64,000 nucleotides of DNA from Mikania micrantha (GCA_009363875.1 CM018680.1:58925563-58989562); one strand, 5' to 3'. Shown: positions 46,765 through 58,838, counted from the stretch's first letter. The notes: generated by a model from the sequence alone, not told the origin. Translations and numbers: made by a program.

Positions 46765-48620
46765 ACATCCACCACTAGTAGTGTTGCTATAAAACAATAG
46801 TAGTTTTATTACTGTGTACTTGTAAAACAATAGTAGTTTTATTAATGTGTACTTGTCTAAACATTGGATATTGTAGTTTTGTGGATTTTGTCCAAATGAT
46901 CATTTCAAATATTTTGATTCAAATTGGTGAATATAATAGTTTTGTTTATAAAATGCAGAACATATATTTCTGAATATAGTACACAAATCAAGAATATTTC
47001 ATGTACTGTATAACATATATGTTATACATAAAATCCAGTACACTTTTTGTTTGTTTTATTTAATCATGTACATATTTGGGGTATTTTGGTATAATCCAGT
47101 ACATATAAATCCAATAAGGGTATACATATAATCCAGTACATATAATATATTACATATAAATCCACTAATGTTATACATAGAATCCAGTACGCATATATCT
47201 AGTATATTACATGATTGAATCCTATTATAATTAGTATTATACAATCCAGTACATAAAATCCAGTACACTTTTTGTTTGTTTTATTTAGTCATGTACATAT
47301 TATGTATTCTGGTATAATCCAGTACATATAAATCCACTAAGGTTATACATATAATCCAGTACACATATATCCAGTACATATAAATCCAATAAGGTTATAC
47401 ATATAATCCAGTACATATAATCCAGTACATATAATCCAATATATGATTTAATCTTATTATATGCATAAGATAATCCAATACATATTTGAATCAATGAGAT
47501 ATAAGTGATTGACAAAATCGTCATTTCAAAATAGATCAAAAATTCTTAATACAACCATATTCTAAAAATAAGGAAAACAAACTAAAAGATATAATCATAA
47601 AACTTGAGAAGTCTCTAATTGAACTTTTGTAGTATTTTGGTTGACATTTAAAGAACCATCACCAATATCTCTTGTTGTTGGACAACTACGTTTGTTGTGG
47701 CCCCTCCTTTTACAAATAATGCATGCACGTCCTTTTTTCTCTTTTTGAACGGTTGCTAACTCACAATAAGATTTAAGACGTTTTTGAGAACCGCTACCTT
47801 TAGTTCTTATCCCAATGGGCCTTTTAATAGTAGCAAAAGAAGGTGGATCTCCATGAACAATATTTGAAAATCTATCATTTTTACTCAACGCTTTCTTATC
47901 AACAAAAGAAGAATCCACCTTTGAAATCATATCTTTTAATTGATCCCTATTTATAAGTAACAAAATGTCAAGAAAAAATATGTGTAAAATAGAATGTATA
48001 AATAATATATGTTTTTAATTCAATGCATACCTATACCGTGATAATTCATCAATGTCAGTAACGAGTCGATTGACAATATACTCATTTGAAAAAAGGATGT
48101 CACGAACAATAGTATCTACATCCTCAACATTTTTACAACCAACATTGCGACCAACATAGAACGGGTAGACTTGTTTATAACAACATCTTTTGTCCATCTT
48201 TTCAAAACATATTTGTCAGGAAATTCTTTTATCCCACACATACGTAAAACGTAAAAGATATGCCTGCACAACAAGCCGTACTGCTCATACCTTTTGCAAC
48301 TACATTTGATTTCCATATCTGTTTTTCTAAAAAAAACCTAAAATAACAGAACATTAAGATGTAATTAGTACAACACATAAATAAAAATAGTACAAATATT
48401 ATTTAAAACAAACAATACATGTATTGTATTATTACAGCAGTACATATTTAATCCTGTACATATAATACAGATCATATTATCCAGTACACATATATCCTAT
48501 ACATAAAATCCATTACAGATAATACAGTATACAGTACATAAAATGCAGTACATATAAATCCACTAAGGTTATACATAGATATAGTACAAATAAATATAGT
48601 ACATATAATAAAAAATATGC
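42750..48620 (+). repeat. Dispersed AATCCAGTACA motif in introns and spacer of the MULE
   Basis: Dozens of copies of AATC(C/T)AGTACA, CCAGTACATATAA and close variants fill the introns of the Ulp1 gene from 42.1 kb on, the spacer 46765-47594 and the transposase introns. The translated exons lack them. They are not arranged with a constant period. Confidence 0.7.
46765..47594. other. Spacer between the two convergent MULE genes
   Basis: Holds the 3' sides of both genes. From about 46980 it is almost entirely AATCCAGTACATATAA-type repeats, including two ~230-bp similar blocks (47000-47230 and 47220-47440). The minus-strand open frames here are translations of the motif. Confidence 0.65.
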
Positions 48621-50365
48621 TACATTTTTATGCATAATTACACAAAATATAAAAAAAACAGTACAAAGATATGTATAAAAGCAGCACAAATATTTTAAAT
48701 ACATTAAAAAGTAATACAATATACCTCAAATGGATCACTAAAAATAGGACCTGTCTCCATGATGAAATACTTGGTAAAATAATCAACAGCACAATAAGAC
48801 ATGCACACACATTCGTTAACAGCGGCATGAATTTCAGTTTGAACATCCTTAAAAATAGATCTTTTATAAATCTTTACTGCTTGTTGTTCCAACTCATAAT
48901 TAGTACACATTTCCGGTGTGGTGTACCTAGTGTCATGGTCATTTTTTCTATGTGTAAATCTTTGAGATTCCATTGCAGTTTCAAAATGAGTAAGAAACTC
49001 AACCAAAGTCAACTTTGTGTTGGTTAATTGTCCAAAAAAATGATTCTCACTCTCTGACCTAGATGTTGTACGCATAAGTCCAGACATATGCTCATGACGA
49101 TAATATGCTGGTATCCAATTAAACCTTAATTCAAACATGTCAGAAATTCAATTGTTATGATTCAAGTTGTATTCTGTCATTATTTCACTCCAATTTCTCT
49201 CAAAAACATCGGGTTCAATCGCATCTGTCCATACAATCTCACATAACTTTTTCTTGAAATCAGGATCGTGTGATAATTTAATACCAACCTATTAAAATAA
49301 AAAAAAAAGTTTAATACACCAATTAAACTAGTAAATTTAAAATATATAAAACAAAATTAGATGATTATATAACAACCTTATCAGCAATTTTCTTCATGAT
49401 ATGCCACATACATAATCGGTGCCTACTATTTGGAAAAACATCCTTAATTGCAACTCTCATGGCATTGTCTTGATCAGTAACAACAACTTTAGGTTCAGTA
49501 CCAAAACATTTCATAAATGATTTAAGTAACCACCAATATGAATCTGCAGTCTCAGAAGCTAACAATGCTGCAGCAAATGTGACATTTCGGTGATGATTAT
49601 CAATCCCAGTAAAGGGCACAAAAACCATTTCATACCTAAAACGTTAAAACAAATGCAGTACATTAAACAAATGCATTACATTACAGAAATGTAGTACATT
49701 AATCAAATGCATCACATGAAATGAAATGTATAATACCTATTAGTGCGATATGTAGCAACAAAGGACATAACATCACCAAATGTATGATAATTTAACTTCA
49801 TATATTCATCAGCCCAAAATAAACCAGCAAGAGTTTCATTTTCTCCGGTGAAATAATCACAATAAAAATCCGGTGAAAACTCTTTTTTACTCAATAAATG
49901 CTTGACAGCCATGTCACAATCATATTCTCCAATGAATGTGTTCAAATCCCTTCTAAAGTTCTTACAATCCACAGCCGTAACACCAACATCCTCAAAACCA
50001 CCATACCTAACCCTCATAATGTTAAAAGCTTTTACTGGACCAATATTCATCATAGACAAATCAGATATCAATTGTTCTTGAACAACAGACAACTTTCTAG
50101 ATGTATGAAGAAGATGGTAATCCTCCTTATCAACAAAATCATGATTGTGTCTCTCTTCAAATGCATAAATTCGATATTGCTTTGCATCAGTTAACATTAA
50201 CTTGATTAAAGCCTTACATCCAATACGTTTGGAGGCTCTATTCCTTCTATCATGACACTTCTTTGCAGCACCATCACCATCATTAATAGTGTAAATGTTT
50301 TGACTAGATTTCTTACCCTCTTTTGAACAAACAAAATACTTTTTCATTACAATACCGAAAATCAT
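47595..50365 (-). pseudogene. FAR1/MULE-type transposase, inactivated
   Basis: Transposase of the element, read on the minus strand. Inferred exons: 50365-49737, 49635-49377, 49288-48725, 48337-48031, 47946-47595; about 700 residues. Order: FAR1-type zinc-binding region (KYFVCSKEG, IGCKA, RHNHDF), MULE catalytic region (ATYRTNRY, FVPFTGIDNH, VVTDQDNAM, CMWHIMKK, then RSESENHFF), SWIM finger (CSCKRYEQYGLLCRHIF) and a C-terminal CCHC knuckle (CIICKRRGHNKRSC). It is broken: TGA at 49148-49150 where a Trp is usual; exon 48337-48031 is 1 nt out of frame, with the shift near 48150-48195; and the Asp normally before (A/T)TY in the first catalytic motif is Val (SFVATY). The N-terminus is uncertain: an in-frame TAG just upstream of 50365 may be part of a splice acceptor, with a missing or short first exon. 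Confidence 0.8.
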
Positions 50366-50771
50366 AAACTACAAAACATATCACCCAAATGCGTATCCAA
50401 ATGATTGTTGAAAACCTAAAGACGATTGCCAAGTGTCTGAATACAGCCAATCGATCAGAAGCTTCGAATCATGGAATACAATTGCAAATGTCTGACGTAA
50501 ATAACGATTACAAAAACAAAAAAATTGATGAATTAGAAGAATGTAGAATTCTCTCAATCGATCAGAAGCTTCGAAACATGGAATACGATCTACTAAATCA
50601 ATCGTGCGTGAACAATTTCATGGTCGATCATGATGGATCGAAGAACACGCAAGAACAAAAACCTTGTGCAGTTCTACAGTACTGCACATACGTTTCTATT
50701 ATAATTGTGAAGTTACCATATTACCCCTCCTTCTATTTCATTTAAATTGCCACATGTTTGATTCTGATTGG
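50366..50771 (-). other. 5' region of the transposase gene
   Basis: Probable leader or lost first exon. The phrase CAATCGATCAGAAGCTTCGAA occurs twice as a direct repeat (50449 and 50557). The + strand frame at 50389-50745 lies antisense here and resembles nothing known. Confidence 0.4.
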
Positions 50772-50819
50772 TTCTCACATTCTCATCCAAAAAACCCTTC
50801 TTATTTGAATCTTTGCCTA
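50772..50819 (-). repeat. Right terminal inverted repeat of the MULE
   Basis: The reverse complement begins TAGGCAAAGATTC and aligns with the left end. Confidence 0.65.
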
Positions 50820-52222
50820 TATATATATATACACGTATATATCATTGTTTTTATGCTTTAACTCATTTTATGTTATTTTGTTATTTTTTATTACATAAAT
50901 ATGTTTTTATTTTATCATTGTATTTTACATATTAAAAGTAGAAAATATGTTATTTAACTACTGCATTTATCAAAATTTACCAGTTTAAAAATTAAATATT
51001 ACAGTTCATATTACTATATGTATTTATCATTGTAACTTACATTTTAAATCATTTCGACTTATTTTGTCATTTTCTGTATATATTAGATAAATTTATAAAA
51101 ATCAACAAAAGGAGAGCCTATAACTAAACTACCTTTTTATCAATTTTTTTATCTATATTTTGATTTAAGTCAATTAATTATACATCCAATGCTTATAAAT
51201 CATTTTTTTTGGGGTTTTACAATAATCATACTTTTTAAAATAAACATGCTGCTTTATTTATTTAACATTATTACATATAGACACGTTTACATATGTTTCC
51301 TATTAAATGCAGTTGATACAAATATTGCCCCATTATCGATGCACGCATGTAATGTATACGTGTGGGTAAATTTGTTTATTTGTTTTGCAAATTGATACAA
51401 GTAACATTCCGTTTTAATTCAGACGAACAAAGACAAATGGATTATAGATTAAATTACTTTTTTTGGTTCTTGTATTTTGGTCGTTTTAACCATTTCAATC
51501 AAAAGTTAATCCTTTTAATCATGTCTTGAGGTTTGTTTTGTCAACTATATTCTCCCTTGACACCAACTTTGTTATTTTTTTTTTCGGATATATTATTTAT
51601 ATTAAGTGCTACATTACATACATAGTTAATATAAGATTATTTTAACAATCAAAGGGTTGTTTGTGTAATTAACTCAAAATACTAAAAAATATAAAAAAGA
51701 TAACATAAGCTTAAACAAAATCCCCCAGTTTATTTCTAATTTTGCCTGACAATTCCCTAGCCATCACTAATTCTCTGTTCCTGAGTTCATTTAAGGAGAT
51801 AAAAACAAGAAATAGAAGGAAAAAAGAAACATTTTGTGTTCCTGAGTTTCATTTAACGAAGGAAAAGAACGGAAAATAAAACATGTCGTATTCCCGAGTT
51901 TCATTTAATAAGAGAAAGGAAGGAAAGTGGAAGGAAAACTAGGCAAAATTATTTAGTGTTTCTTTCCTTCGGATTTGAAAGGAAATGGAAGGAAAGATCT
52001 CCATTCTTTTCTTTTCTTTTTTTTTTTCATTTCTTTTCCTTCTTTTAATAAACTCGGGAACTGAGCGTAAGGGTCACACCTCCTCCAAGAACCGTCACCA
52101 CCAACATAACCATCGTCACTAACACTATGTGAAATGTATTCAACGGTTAAAAAAATAGTGTGCATAATCATTGCTATAATATTCCATACAATCAAGCCCT
52201 GATAGAGGATTTCCACCACGAT
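50820..52222. other. Intergenic DNA with repeat fragments
   Basis: Around 51020-51130 is a copy of the segment also found at 38548-38646. At 51778, 51840 and 51892 a phrase like GTTCC(T/C)GAGTTTCATTTAA recurs, and TTAATAAACTCGGGAACTGAG near 52045 is its inverted form, which suggests a small fold-back element. No gene. Confidence 0.4.
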
Positions 52223-52920
52223 TAGGGCTTTCCAAAAAACTTAAAGTTCGAATTCAGCTCATAGCTTGTTCAGAAAAAGCTCTATTAAAGCTCGGTTTGA
52301 ATAAAGCTCGTTTGTAACCGAGTTGAACCAAGCCACCTCATTTTGTAACCAATCTGAGTCCAAGCCAAGGCTAGCTCGTCTCGTAGCTCGCCCGTTGCTC
52401 GTCTCGTATGGTCGGCTCGCTTGTACAACATGTTATATCAAAATATAAAACTATAGGATTACTTTTGATAATAAATATACTTTTGTGTAAATTTGTAATT
52501 ATTTTAAAAAAGAAACAAGAAAAAAATAAATAAAAGAAAAGAAGACATAATAGATCTCACGCGTCTCCCTCATTCCTAAATCCTATTCCAAAATCACAAT
52601 TCACAGATTCACGTCTTTACTCAAAGTCTCAAACCCTATTTCCTAAATAAGTTGGGGTTCAATGGGATGTTTTGTGCTTTCGTATTTGACTTTGAGAACT
52701 GTGTTATTTAATCTTGAGAACTTTTTTAAATTACATACAAAATGATAGTGGTTACTTTAAAAATGAATGCAACTCAAATATTAAATTTTTTTATGAAAAA
52801 TCCGAGCAAAAAACGAACCTAGTCGAGCCGGCTCGGTTAAAAACGAGCCTAGTCCGAGCCAGACTCGGTTTGAATCCGAGCTGACCCTTGGCTCGGTTCG
52901 TTCGGCTCGTGAAAACCCTA
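52223..52920. mobile_element. hAT-type non-autonomous element (~700 bp)
   Basis: Inverted ends TTAGGGCTTTCC and GTGAAAACCCTAA; the flanking 8-mers ACCACGAT and ACCAGGAT match at 7 of 8 bases. Both arms are rich in GCTCG/CGAGC phrases (AGCTCGTTTG, GGCTCGGTTCG). Non-coding. Confidence 0.7.
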
Positions 52921-54171
52921 ACCAGGATCAATGACCATGTGTATGGGAATCGATGAGAAACAGTCAAGTATATACATCTTATACAAGTTAAGAAAACAAA
53001 TTTACACGTACGTACATGATGCTATGCTATATTGGTCTTAATTATATAACGAGTTATGGTTATCCCGTTAATAGTGGCAAATTTGGGAATGCATCCCGAT
53101 TCAAGTAGTAACACTCACATGTCAATCGGCTGTTGGCTATTGGGCATACTAAACATGTCAATTTAAGTGATTGAGCTTTTGGCCCAGAATACTTGAAAAT
53201 CGGCTGTTGGGCTACTTATGACCATTTCGTGCCATTAAACTTTCACAAAATTACATGTGCACATAATTTGAAATCCGTTGCAAACTGTCTTAAAATTTTT
53301 TTAGAAAGTTATTTGACTCATTTTTTTTTGCTAAAAGTCCAGCACTCAAGTTTCAATAAACAAAGTCAAGAACCGATTCCGGTTGTTAACCAGTTTCGAC
53401 CGATTCTGGTTCCAGTTTTGGCAGGTGCCGGTTCTGGTTTTGGCCAGATAAAGGTAGCATTGTTTCCGGTTTTTCCGGTTCCGGTTGATAGAGTGAATAA
53501 ACCTGTCATTTCTTGAATCTCTCTTCTGATTCAAAATCGTGGTGTGTTGTTGAGTTCCTCGACCCTTTGTCTTAGGATTATTACAATTCCTCTGAGAACC
53601 CAAAACCGTTTGTACCCACCGGTTCAGATATGATCGCTTCCTGTTCGACTTCTCGGTTCTGGTTACGGTTTTTTGCCCACCTCTACTCAAGCCTGAGGTC
53701 TTATTGGGCTTAATCAGGCCACAATAGGTGTATAGTTTGTTAAAACACCTAGAGGTTGATAAGATTTAATAAATGCTGAATTAGTAAGAAATTTAAATCA
53801 TTTAAATTTTGTTTAAAGCTTAATGGTTAAGAAATTGCCTGAATGATTCAAAGGTGTTTTTAGTGAAACAAACATTTCCAGACTCTGACTGAAACCGACG
53901 TAGCCTTTTAACATAATCATTAATATGTTATTAAACAGTACTTAGTAAAATATAATTTTCTGAGTTCCGAGTTCCGACTAAGTAAACTTTCAAGGTTTAC
54001 TTATAAACATTTTTTAGTATAAAAATAAGTTAGAAATGGTTGGTCTTTTATTTTTACGAATAGTCCAGCTAAAATAGAATAAACGCGTAAACGTAATATA
54101 AAACGATTGATTAAGGAACATCTGTTAAAGGCACATATGTGTGACCTTTAACCTTTTTTATGTGTAATACT
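52921..54171. other. Intergenic DNA with a damaged hAT copy
   Basis: At 53370-53685 an ACCGG(T/A)TTC/TTCCGGTT-rich stretch ends in TTTGCCCACCTCTA, a hAT-like terminus; the left end is not clear. The rest is AT-rich and holds no recognised gene. Confidence 0.4.
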
Positions 54172-54175
54172 AGGT
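54172..54175 (-). mobile_element. Helitron 3' terminus (5' limit not found)
   Basis: On the minus strand CTGTGTAATACACGGGG is followed by about 9 bases, then CTAG and T, as in the copies at 57442 and 34640. The 5' end may lie near 54.5 kb but is not clear. Confidence 0.5.
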
Positions 54176-55455
54176 TATTACCCCGTGTATTACACAGAAT
54201 AAATATAAAATATTCGATATTTAAAATTGATAATTTAGAGATTATAAAATAATATTTTGATATAAAATGATTATGCTACGTATTAATAAATATTTTATGT
54301 AGTAAAACAACAATTAAAAATTTTAATAACTACATAATTTGTATTCGACCTTCTTTTATATTATAAGAAGGTAAGATACTATTTTTGTAACTATTAATTT
54401 TTTTCAACGACTAACAAATATATTAAAATGGTTTTACATGAAATAGGAGAGATAGTTAATAAAATATAATTAAATGAGAGATGAATGCGAGAATAACAAG
54501 TTTCAAAAATTAACAACAAATGAACTATAATATTAATTAAATAAATAATAATTATTGTTTTCAACTTATTTTTTGTATTATAAGTATGTGTTTTCTAACT
54601 TTTCTTGATAGCAGATTTTACAATTAAGTGCGACACTTTTTTTCCTTTTTGTGTGACGAATGAATACACTTTAGGATATTATGTCACAGTGACAATTGTT
54701 GTATCGTGTTTTTTATATGAGCATTTTCATATACGAGATCATGTCTGTTCTCTGCTATTTACAATCATAGCGAAAACCCGTTACAACACAAGGGGAGGGT
54801 ACTAGTTTTCATTATTTTCAATGATGATTATTGATTATTGTTCAACTGGTTGATTATGGATGATGTGGACAAGGGTCCCACTTATGCATATATATCATAC
54901 AAGGGTAAATCTAATTACACCAACTCTACTAACTAAATGCATCAACCTACTTAGTGCATTAATTATTTTGACTTAATCATCAAATAACATTTGTTCATTA
55001 ATTGTTGCATATAATTTATTATTACTTATCATTAAAACCAACTTAATCATTTATTATTTGTTACATATATAATTTATTACTTAATAATTAATTTGTATAT
55101 TAATATTAGATATAAATAAATAAATGATAACCATTTATTTAAATTAAACAAACAAACATTGATATATTTAGAAAATTACTAATTTAGCAAGTTTTGTAAT
55201 AATTAAAATTTAATAATTAATGAAAAAATAATTTAAAATTTCCAGAAATTTAATAATTAATAAAAAAAATAATTGAGCGGATAACCTATATAAATCACGT
55301 CAAGTTTTACAAAGATTAAATAACAAAACTTGTTGAATATAAAGTTATAAATTAAATGTTTTATTAATTATTAAATTAAATTATTACAAATATGCCAAAC
55401 TAGTAATAGTTTTAAATATAAAATTGTTATTATTTATTTAATTTAAATAAATAGT
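54176..55455. other. AT-rich intergenic DNA
   Basis: CGAAAACCCGTTACAACACA at about 54770 followed by TACTAGT may be another Helitron 3' end. No gene recognised. Confidence 0.35.
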
Positions 55456-57156
55456 TGATGTATTGCGAAACACATCTATTTTTCCTTTTGTTTCTGTTGA
55501 GTTTCTGTATAGTTTTATTCAATTTTGGAGTCGATTTAGGCTTGTTTTTCACATTTTCATAAATAAATGCTTGCAGGTAATAAACATATCATTTTGGCAC
55601 AAAAGATCAAGAAAACGAGCTCCCGGGTGGACGAGAACACACACGAAAGCAAAGGAGTTCAAAAGCTGGAATATGGCAGTGTCACGTATCGCAAGGATCG
55701 TACTGAAACCCTGTCGCATAGCGCGACAGGTGGAAATTACCATAATAACCCTCATTTAATCGTTGGGTTGACCCGACTACTTTGTCGGTTTCCGAAACCC
55801 TTCGCGTTACGCAAAGGAGATGGCTGTGGCCGTCGCGATACGCGACGGGTTCAAAATTTCAGAAAATCGATTTCTTTTGATAAAAACGGCTGGGGGCTGG
55901 ACAATTAGGGTGAGACACGATCAGAGACGACGGCTGGAGGCGATTAGAGGCTATTTCAAGGTCTGGGAGGCATCGGATTGAAGATTCGAGAGTTTTGGAT
56001 CATTGTTGGAGTTATCCAAACATTCGGTTTATCGTTTCTCGTTACTTTGTTGATTCCTATGTGTATTTCAGACTTTGCATATGTTATGATTATGTTTATG
56101 ACTATGTTTAGTGGCTAAACACAAAAAGCTACCTAGGTTAGATGGTTATATGTGTTTGATTGTGGTTTGTTTTGGTTTTGGAACAAAATGATGTGTTGAA
56201 ACTTGTGATTTGAAGACTTGGTTTTGAATATTGGATGTAATCGTGTGCTTTTTACTGTTTATTGAATGATGCTACACTCCTCATGTGTCTTGGTGATTGT
56301 CTGTCATTTAATAGGTGCATGCTAGATCAATTACTGTGTGTCTTTGATTAATGGGTGGATTAGGTGTGCAACTAACTTCAATAGCTGTAAGGTGAGAAGT
56401 TATCAATAAGTCTTGATTGTTAGATTCCTAGGCTAGAGACTTCGTGAGGAGATCGCCCTAGTGTGTCTGTCAATTCTTGTTTATTGAATCCAATAGGAAA
56501 ACCCAAGTCATCCCTAGCATTTAAGTGAACTGTGACTTTCGCGCTGTGAGGTAGATTGTTAAACAGTTACTTCTTAAGTGTTATGAGATTATCGCACTGT
56601 GAGGTAGATAATCTAGCGGATATTTCATAAGCAGTTGGATGACCTGTGAGGGAAATCCATTTAATCGGTGGTTTAACAACTTTTAGGGATTTTAGTTGAC
56701 TATCCTTGAGAGGGGTCGAGGTTGTTCTAATTTTCCTTTGAGTTTAGTATTTTAAGATTCCGGTAGCATATCAGTTCCATTACCGATAGAAACTTGTCAA
56801 GCATGTATAGGATTCGAGCCTAGGTAGTGTTTTCTCCATCCGATTCTCTTCTTTGTCCGACGTCTGTTCTCGTTTTAGTTTATCTTCCATTTAATTCATT
56901 TTTAGTTGTTAGTAAAACCCCCATCCTTATTATTAATTTAATTCAGCACTTTTGTATAAAATAAGTTTTCTGAGTCTAGTTAGCGTAATCTGTAGAGGTC
57001 CGTGGATTCGATATCCGGACTTGCTTTAGCTTTAATACTTTCGATAGGTTCACTTGCATGTCGGTAGTTTAGTATTTTAGAGAGTCTAGAGTATTACTTA
57101 GTGTCTAGGATAGTTTTGATTTTGCTTATTTTTAATTAAGCTACCGCACGACATCA
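55456..57156 (-). mobile_element. Solo LTR, 1.7 kb, with ATAGT target duplication
   Basis: On the minus strand it starts TGATGTCGTGCGGTAGC at 57156 and ends at 55456, with TGATGT/ACATCA inverted tips. The 5-bp duplication ATAGT flanks it (55451-55455 and 57157-57161). The minus-strand start is homologous to the LTR beginning at 62951, including ACCTATCGAAAGTATTAAAG- and CCGGATATCGAA-type phrases. No coding region or second LTR is present. The ORFs inside (around 55463-55908) are not retained as genes. Confidence 0.75.
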
Positions 57157-57441
57157 ATAGTTTTTATTTATTTATTTATGTCTAATAATGTATTAAATAC
57201 TGATTAATTAATAAGCTGGATATTTAATATATAATAAATGAGTATCTTAGTTTTAATAATTGGTAATCATTAATGACATGTGTCAATTAATGTCAGTAAA
57301 GGTGCAAATGTGGGTGCAATTAGCATAACTCATCATACAAATACAAATACGAATATATTTTTATGTAGGGATTTTGTGTGCATTGAAATTAGTTGATGTG
57401 ATTATATGTGTGTATGCATATCTATTTTCTTATATAATAAA

Positions 57442-57861
57442 CTAGGTCAATACCCCGTGTATTACACGGGTTAAATAAAAAAATAATAAATAGTCAATAA
57501 TAATATGATTAATAGTTTTATAGTTTAATACATAAGCAATAAAATAATAATATTATTTATTTAAACACTAAGTTTATTAAAGTTTGTTTTTAGATATTTC
57601 GTTTTGAAAAACAATTATTGAATATTTTATATTTTATAATAATTTGGATTCTAAAAAAATGTAATCTTTTAAAATTAATATATTTTTTAATACTTTAAAA
57701 ACCTTTTTTTAATTTAAAAATGTATAATATATATTTAATATTTAATATTATTATTATTGAATATTGGTGCATTTAATAGGAGAGAGAGGCGGGAAAATTT
57801 TTATAAGGATGGTGTAGAAAAGTGACATGTGGCACATTTTTTTTTGATTTATTAGTATAGA
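57442..57861 (-). mobile_element. Non-autonomous Helitron (420 bp)
   Basis: On the minus strand it starts TCTATACTAATAAATC at 57861, preceded by A. It ends with the perfect hairpin CCCGTGTAATACACGGG, 11 bases, then CTAG and T. It contains GTGCCACATGTCAC near the 5' end and the GGAGAGAGAGGCGGGAAAA block shared with 34640-34958. Confidence 0.8.
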
Positions 57862-58425
57862 TAGATGAATGTTTTTTTTGCCACATGTCATTCAATGAGG
57901 CATGTTATGATTCATTTTCTCGCCTTAAATTTATAGCATTAATCATTTGTTAACATTCCTTTATTAATAATAATAATTAACAAATTTGAACATTTATTAC
58001 AATCATTTGTTTTCTTAAAATAAAAAAAATCCAAGTATTCATTCTTAGTTTTTTATATGTATTAACTTTAATTGTAATTCAAGTTCTTTTAGCTACGATA
58101 ACAAAATAATTTATATGATAATTTATATTTTAACAAAGTTAATATTTATCAATTATATAAAAACGTTAATACATAGTTAAATACAATATATTTATGAGTT
58201 AACTTAACAAAATTTATTATCATCACTTTAAAGTTTATTTCTTTAATGATTTATTTTAATGACTCAAAGTATTAACAATTTAAATTGTATTTTTATTCAA
58301 CTTATGCAATATACATGTTATTTAACTATTGTGATGCATATGTTTTTTAAAGACATAATTGTTTTATTGTAAATTATATATCATTTTGTTTATTAAGTCC
58401 GTGTAACACACGTGATCTAACCTAG
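57862..58425 (+). mobile_element. Second Helitron, head-to-head with the previous one
   Basis: The 3' end has CCGTGTAACACACGTG.. then CTAG (58422-58425) followed by T. Near the left side is TTTTGCCACATGTCATTC, the segment that lies close to 5' ends in this family. The 5' terminus itself is blurred where the two copies meet. Confidence 0.5.
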
Positions 58426-58574
58426 TATTTATCATACACACATGCATGTGATGTATATATGAGGACCACATACAGACGTTAGATAATTACTTATATTAAT
58501 TATATAGATTTTCATCCATTTATGCTTTTGTGTTTTTAAATTTTTCTTATCCACCGCCATTGTTTTATATTCAC
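58426..58574. other. Short intergenic stretch
   Basis: Nothing recognised. Confidence 0.3.
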
Positions 58575-58838
58575 CACTACAAAATAAGACTAATGCAACC
58601 TTTTTTTGTCACAAAATGTTGCAAATAGATTGCATCAGCTGAAGTTACATTAGCTTAATGCAACCTTCTTATTACATAATGCAACTTTTTTTAAAATTTT
58701 GCATTTAAAAAAGTTGCATTAGGAAAAAAGAAAGCTGCATTGTGTAACAAAAAAGTTGCATTAAATCTAATGCAACTTGACCTAATGCAGCCTTTTTTTG
58801 AATATAAAGGTTGTATTAGAGTAATTTTTGTAGTAGTG
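58575..58838. mobile_element. CACTA-like MITE (264 bp)
   Basis: Termini CACTACAAAATAAGACTAAT and, reversed, CACTACTACAAAAATTACTC are imperfect inverted repeats. Multiple (T)AATGCAAC(C/T)TT subterminal copies occur in both orientations. No coding. The 3-bp target duplication is not clear. Confidence 0.6.

Larger units (their letters stand above)
39843..50819. mobile_element. Mutator-like element (MULE) carrying a Ulp1 protease gene, ~11 kb
   Basis: The termini align as inverted repeats over about 45 bp and more loosely further in. The left starts TAGGGGGAGGATCCACTAAG, and the reverse complement of the right starts TAGGCAAAGATTCAAATAAG; both continue with A(A/G)GGTTTTT and AAGAAC-type phrases. 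Both flanks are (TA)n, so the expected 9-bp duplication is compatible but cannot be told apart from the repeat. The element holds two convergent genes: a + strand Ulp1-protease gene and a - strand FAR1-type MULE transposase. Ulp1-carrying MULEs (Kaonashi-like) are a known plant class, and this copy fits it. Confidence 0.8.

Noticed and set aside
47056..47539. Minus-strand frames rich in Tyr-Val-Leu-Asp-Tyr-Met repeats
   Set aside because: They arise from the AATCCAGTACATATAA motif read in one frame; there are no gene features.
50389..50745. 118-residue + strand frame at the MULE right end as a gene
   Set aside because: It lies antisense to the transposase leader, contains a duplicated phrase and resembles no family.
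53346..53690. Overlapping frames in the ACCGGTTCC-rich region as genes
   Set aside because: The repetitive composition and the CACCCACCTCTA-like end point to a damaged hAT element.
55463..55908. Overlapping open frames at 55.5-55.9 kb
   Set aside because: They lie inside the solo LTR with its own target duplication and have no recognisable domain.
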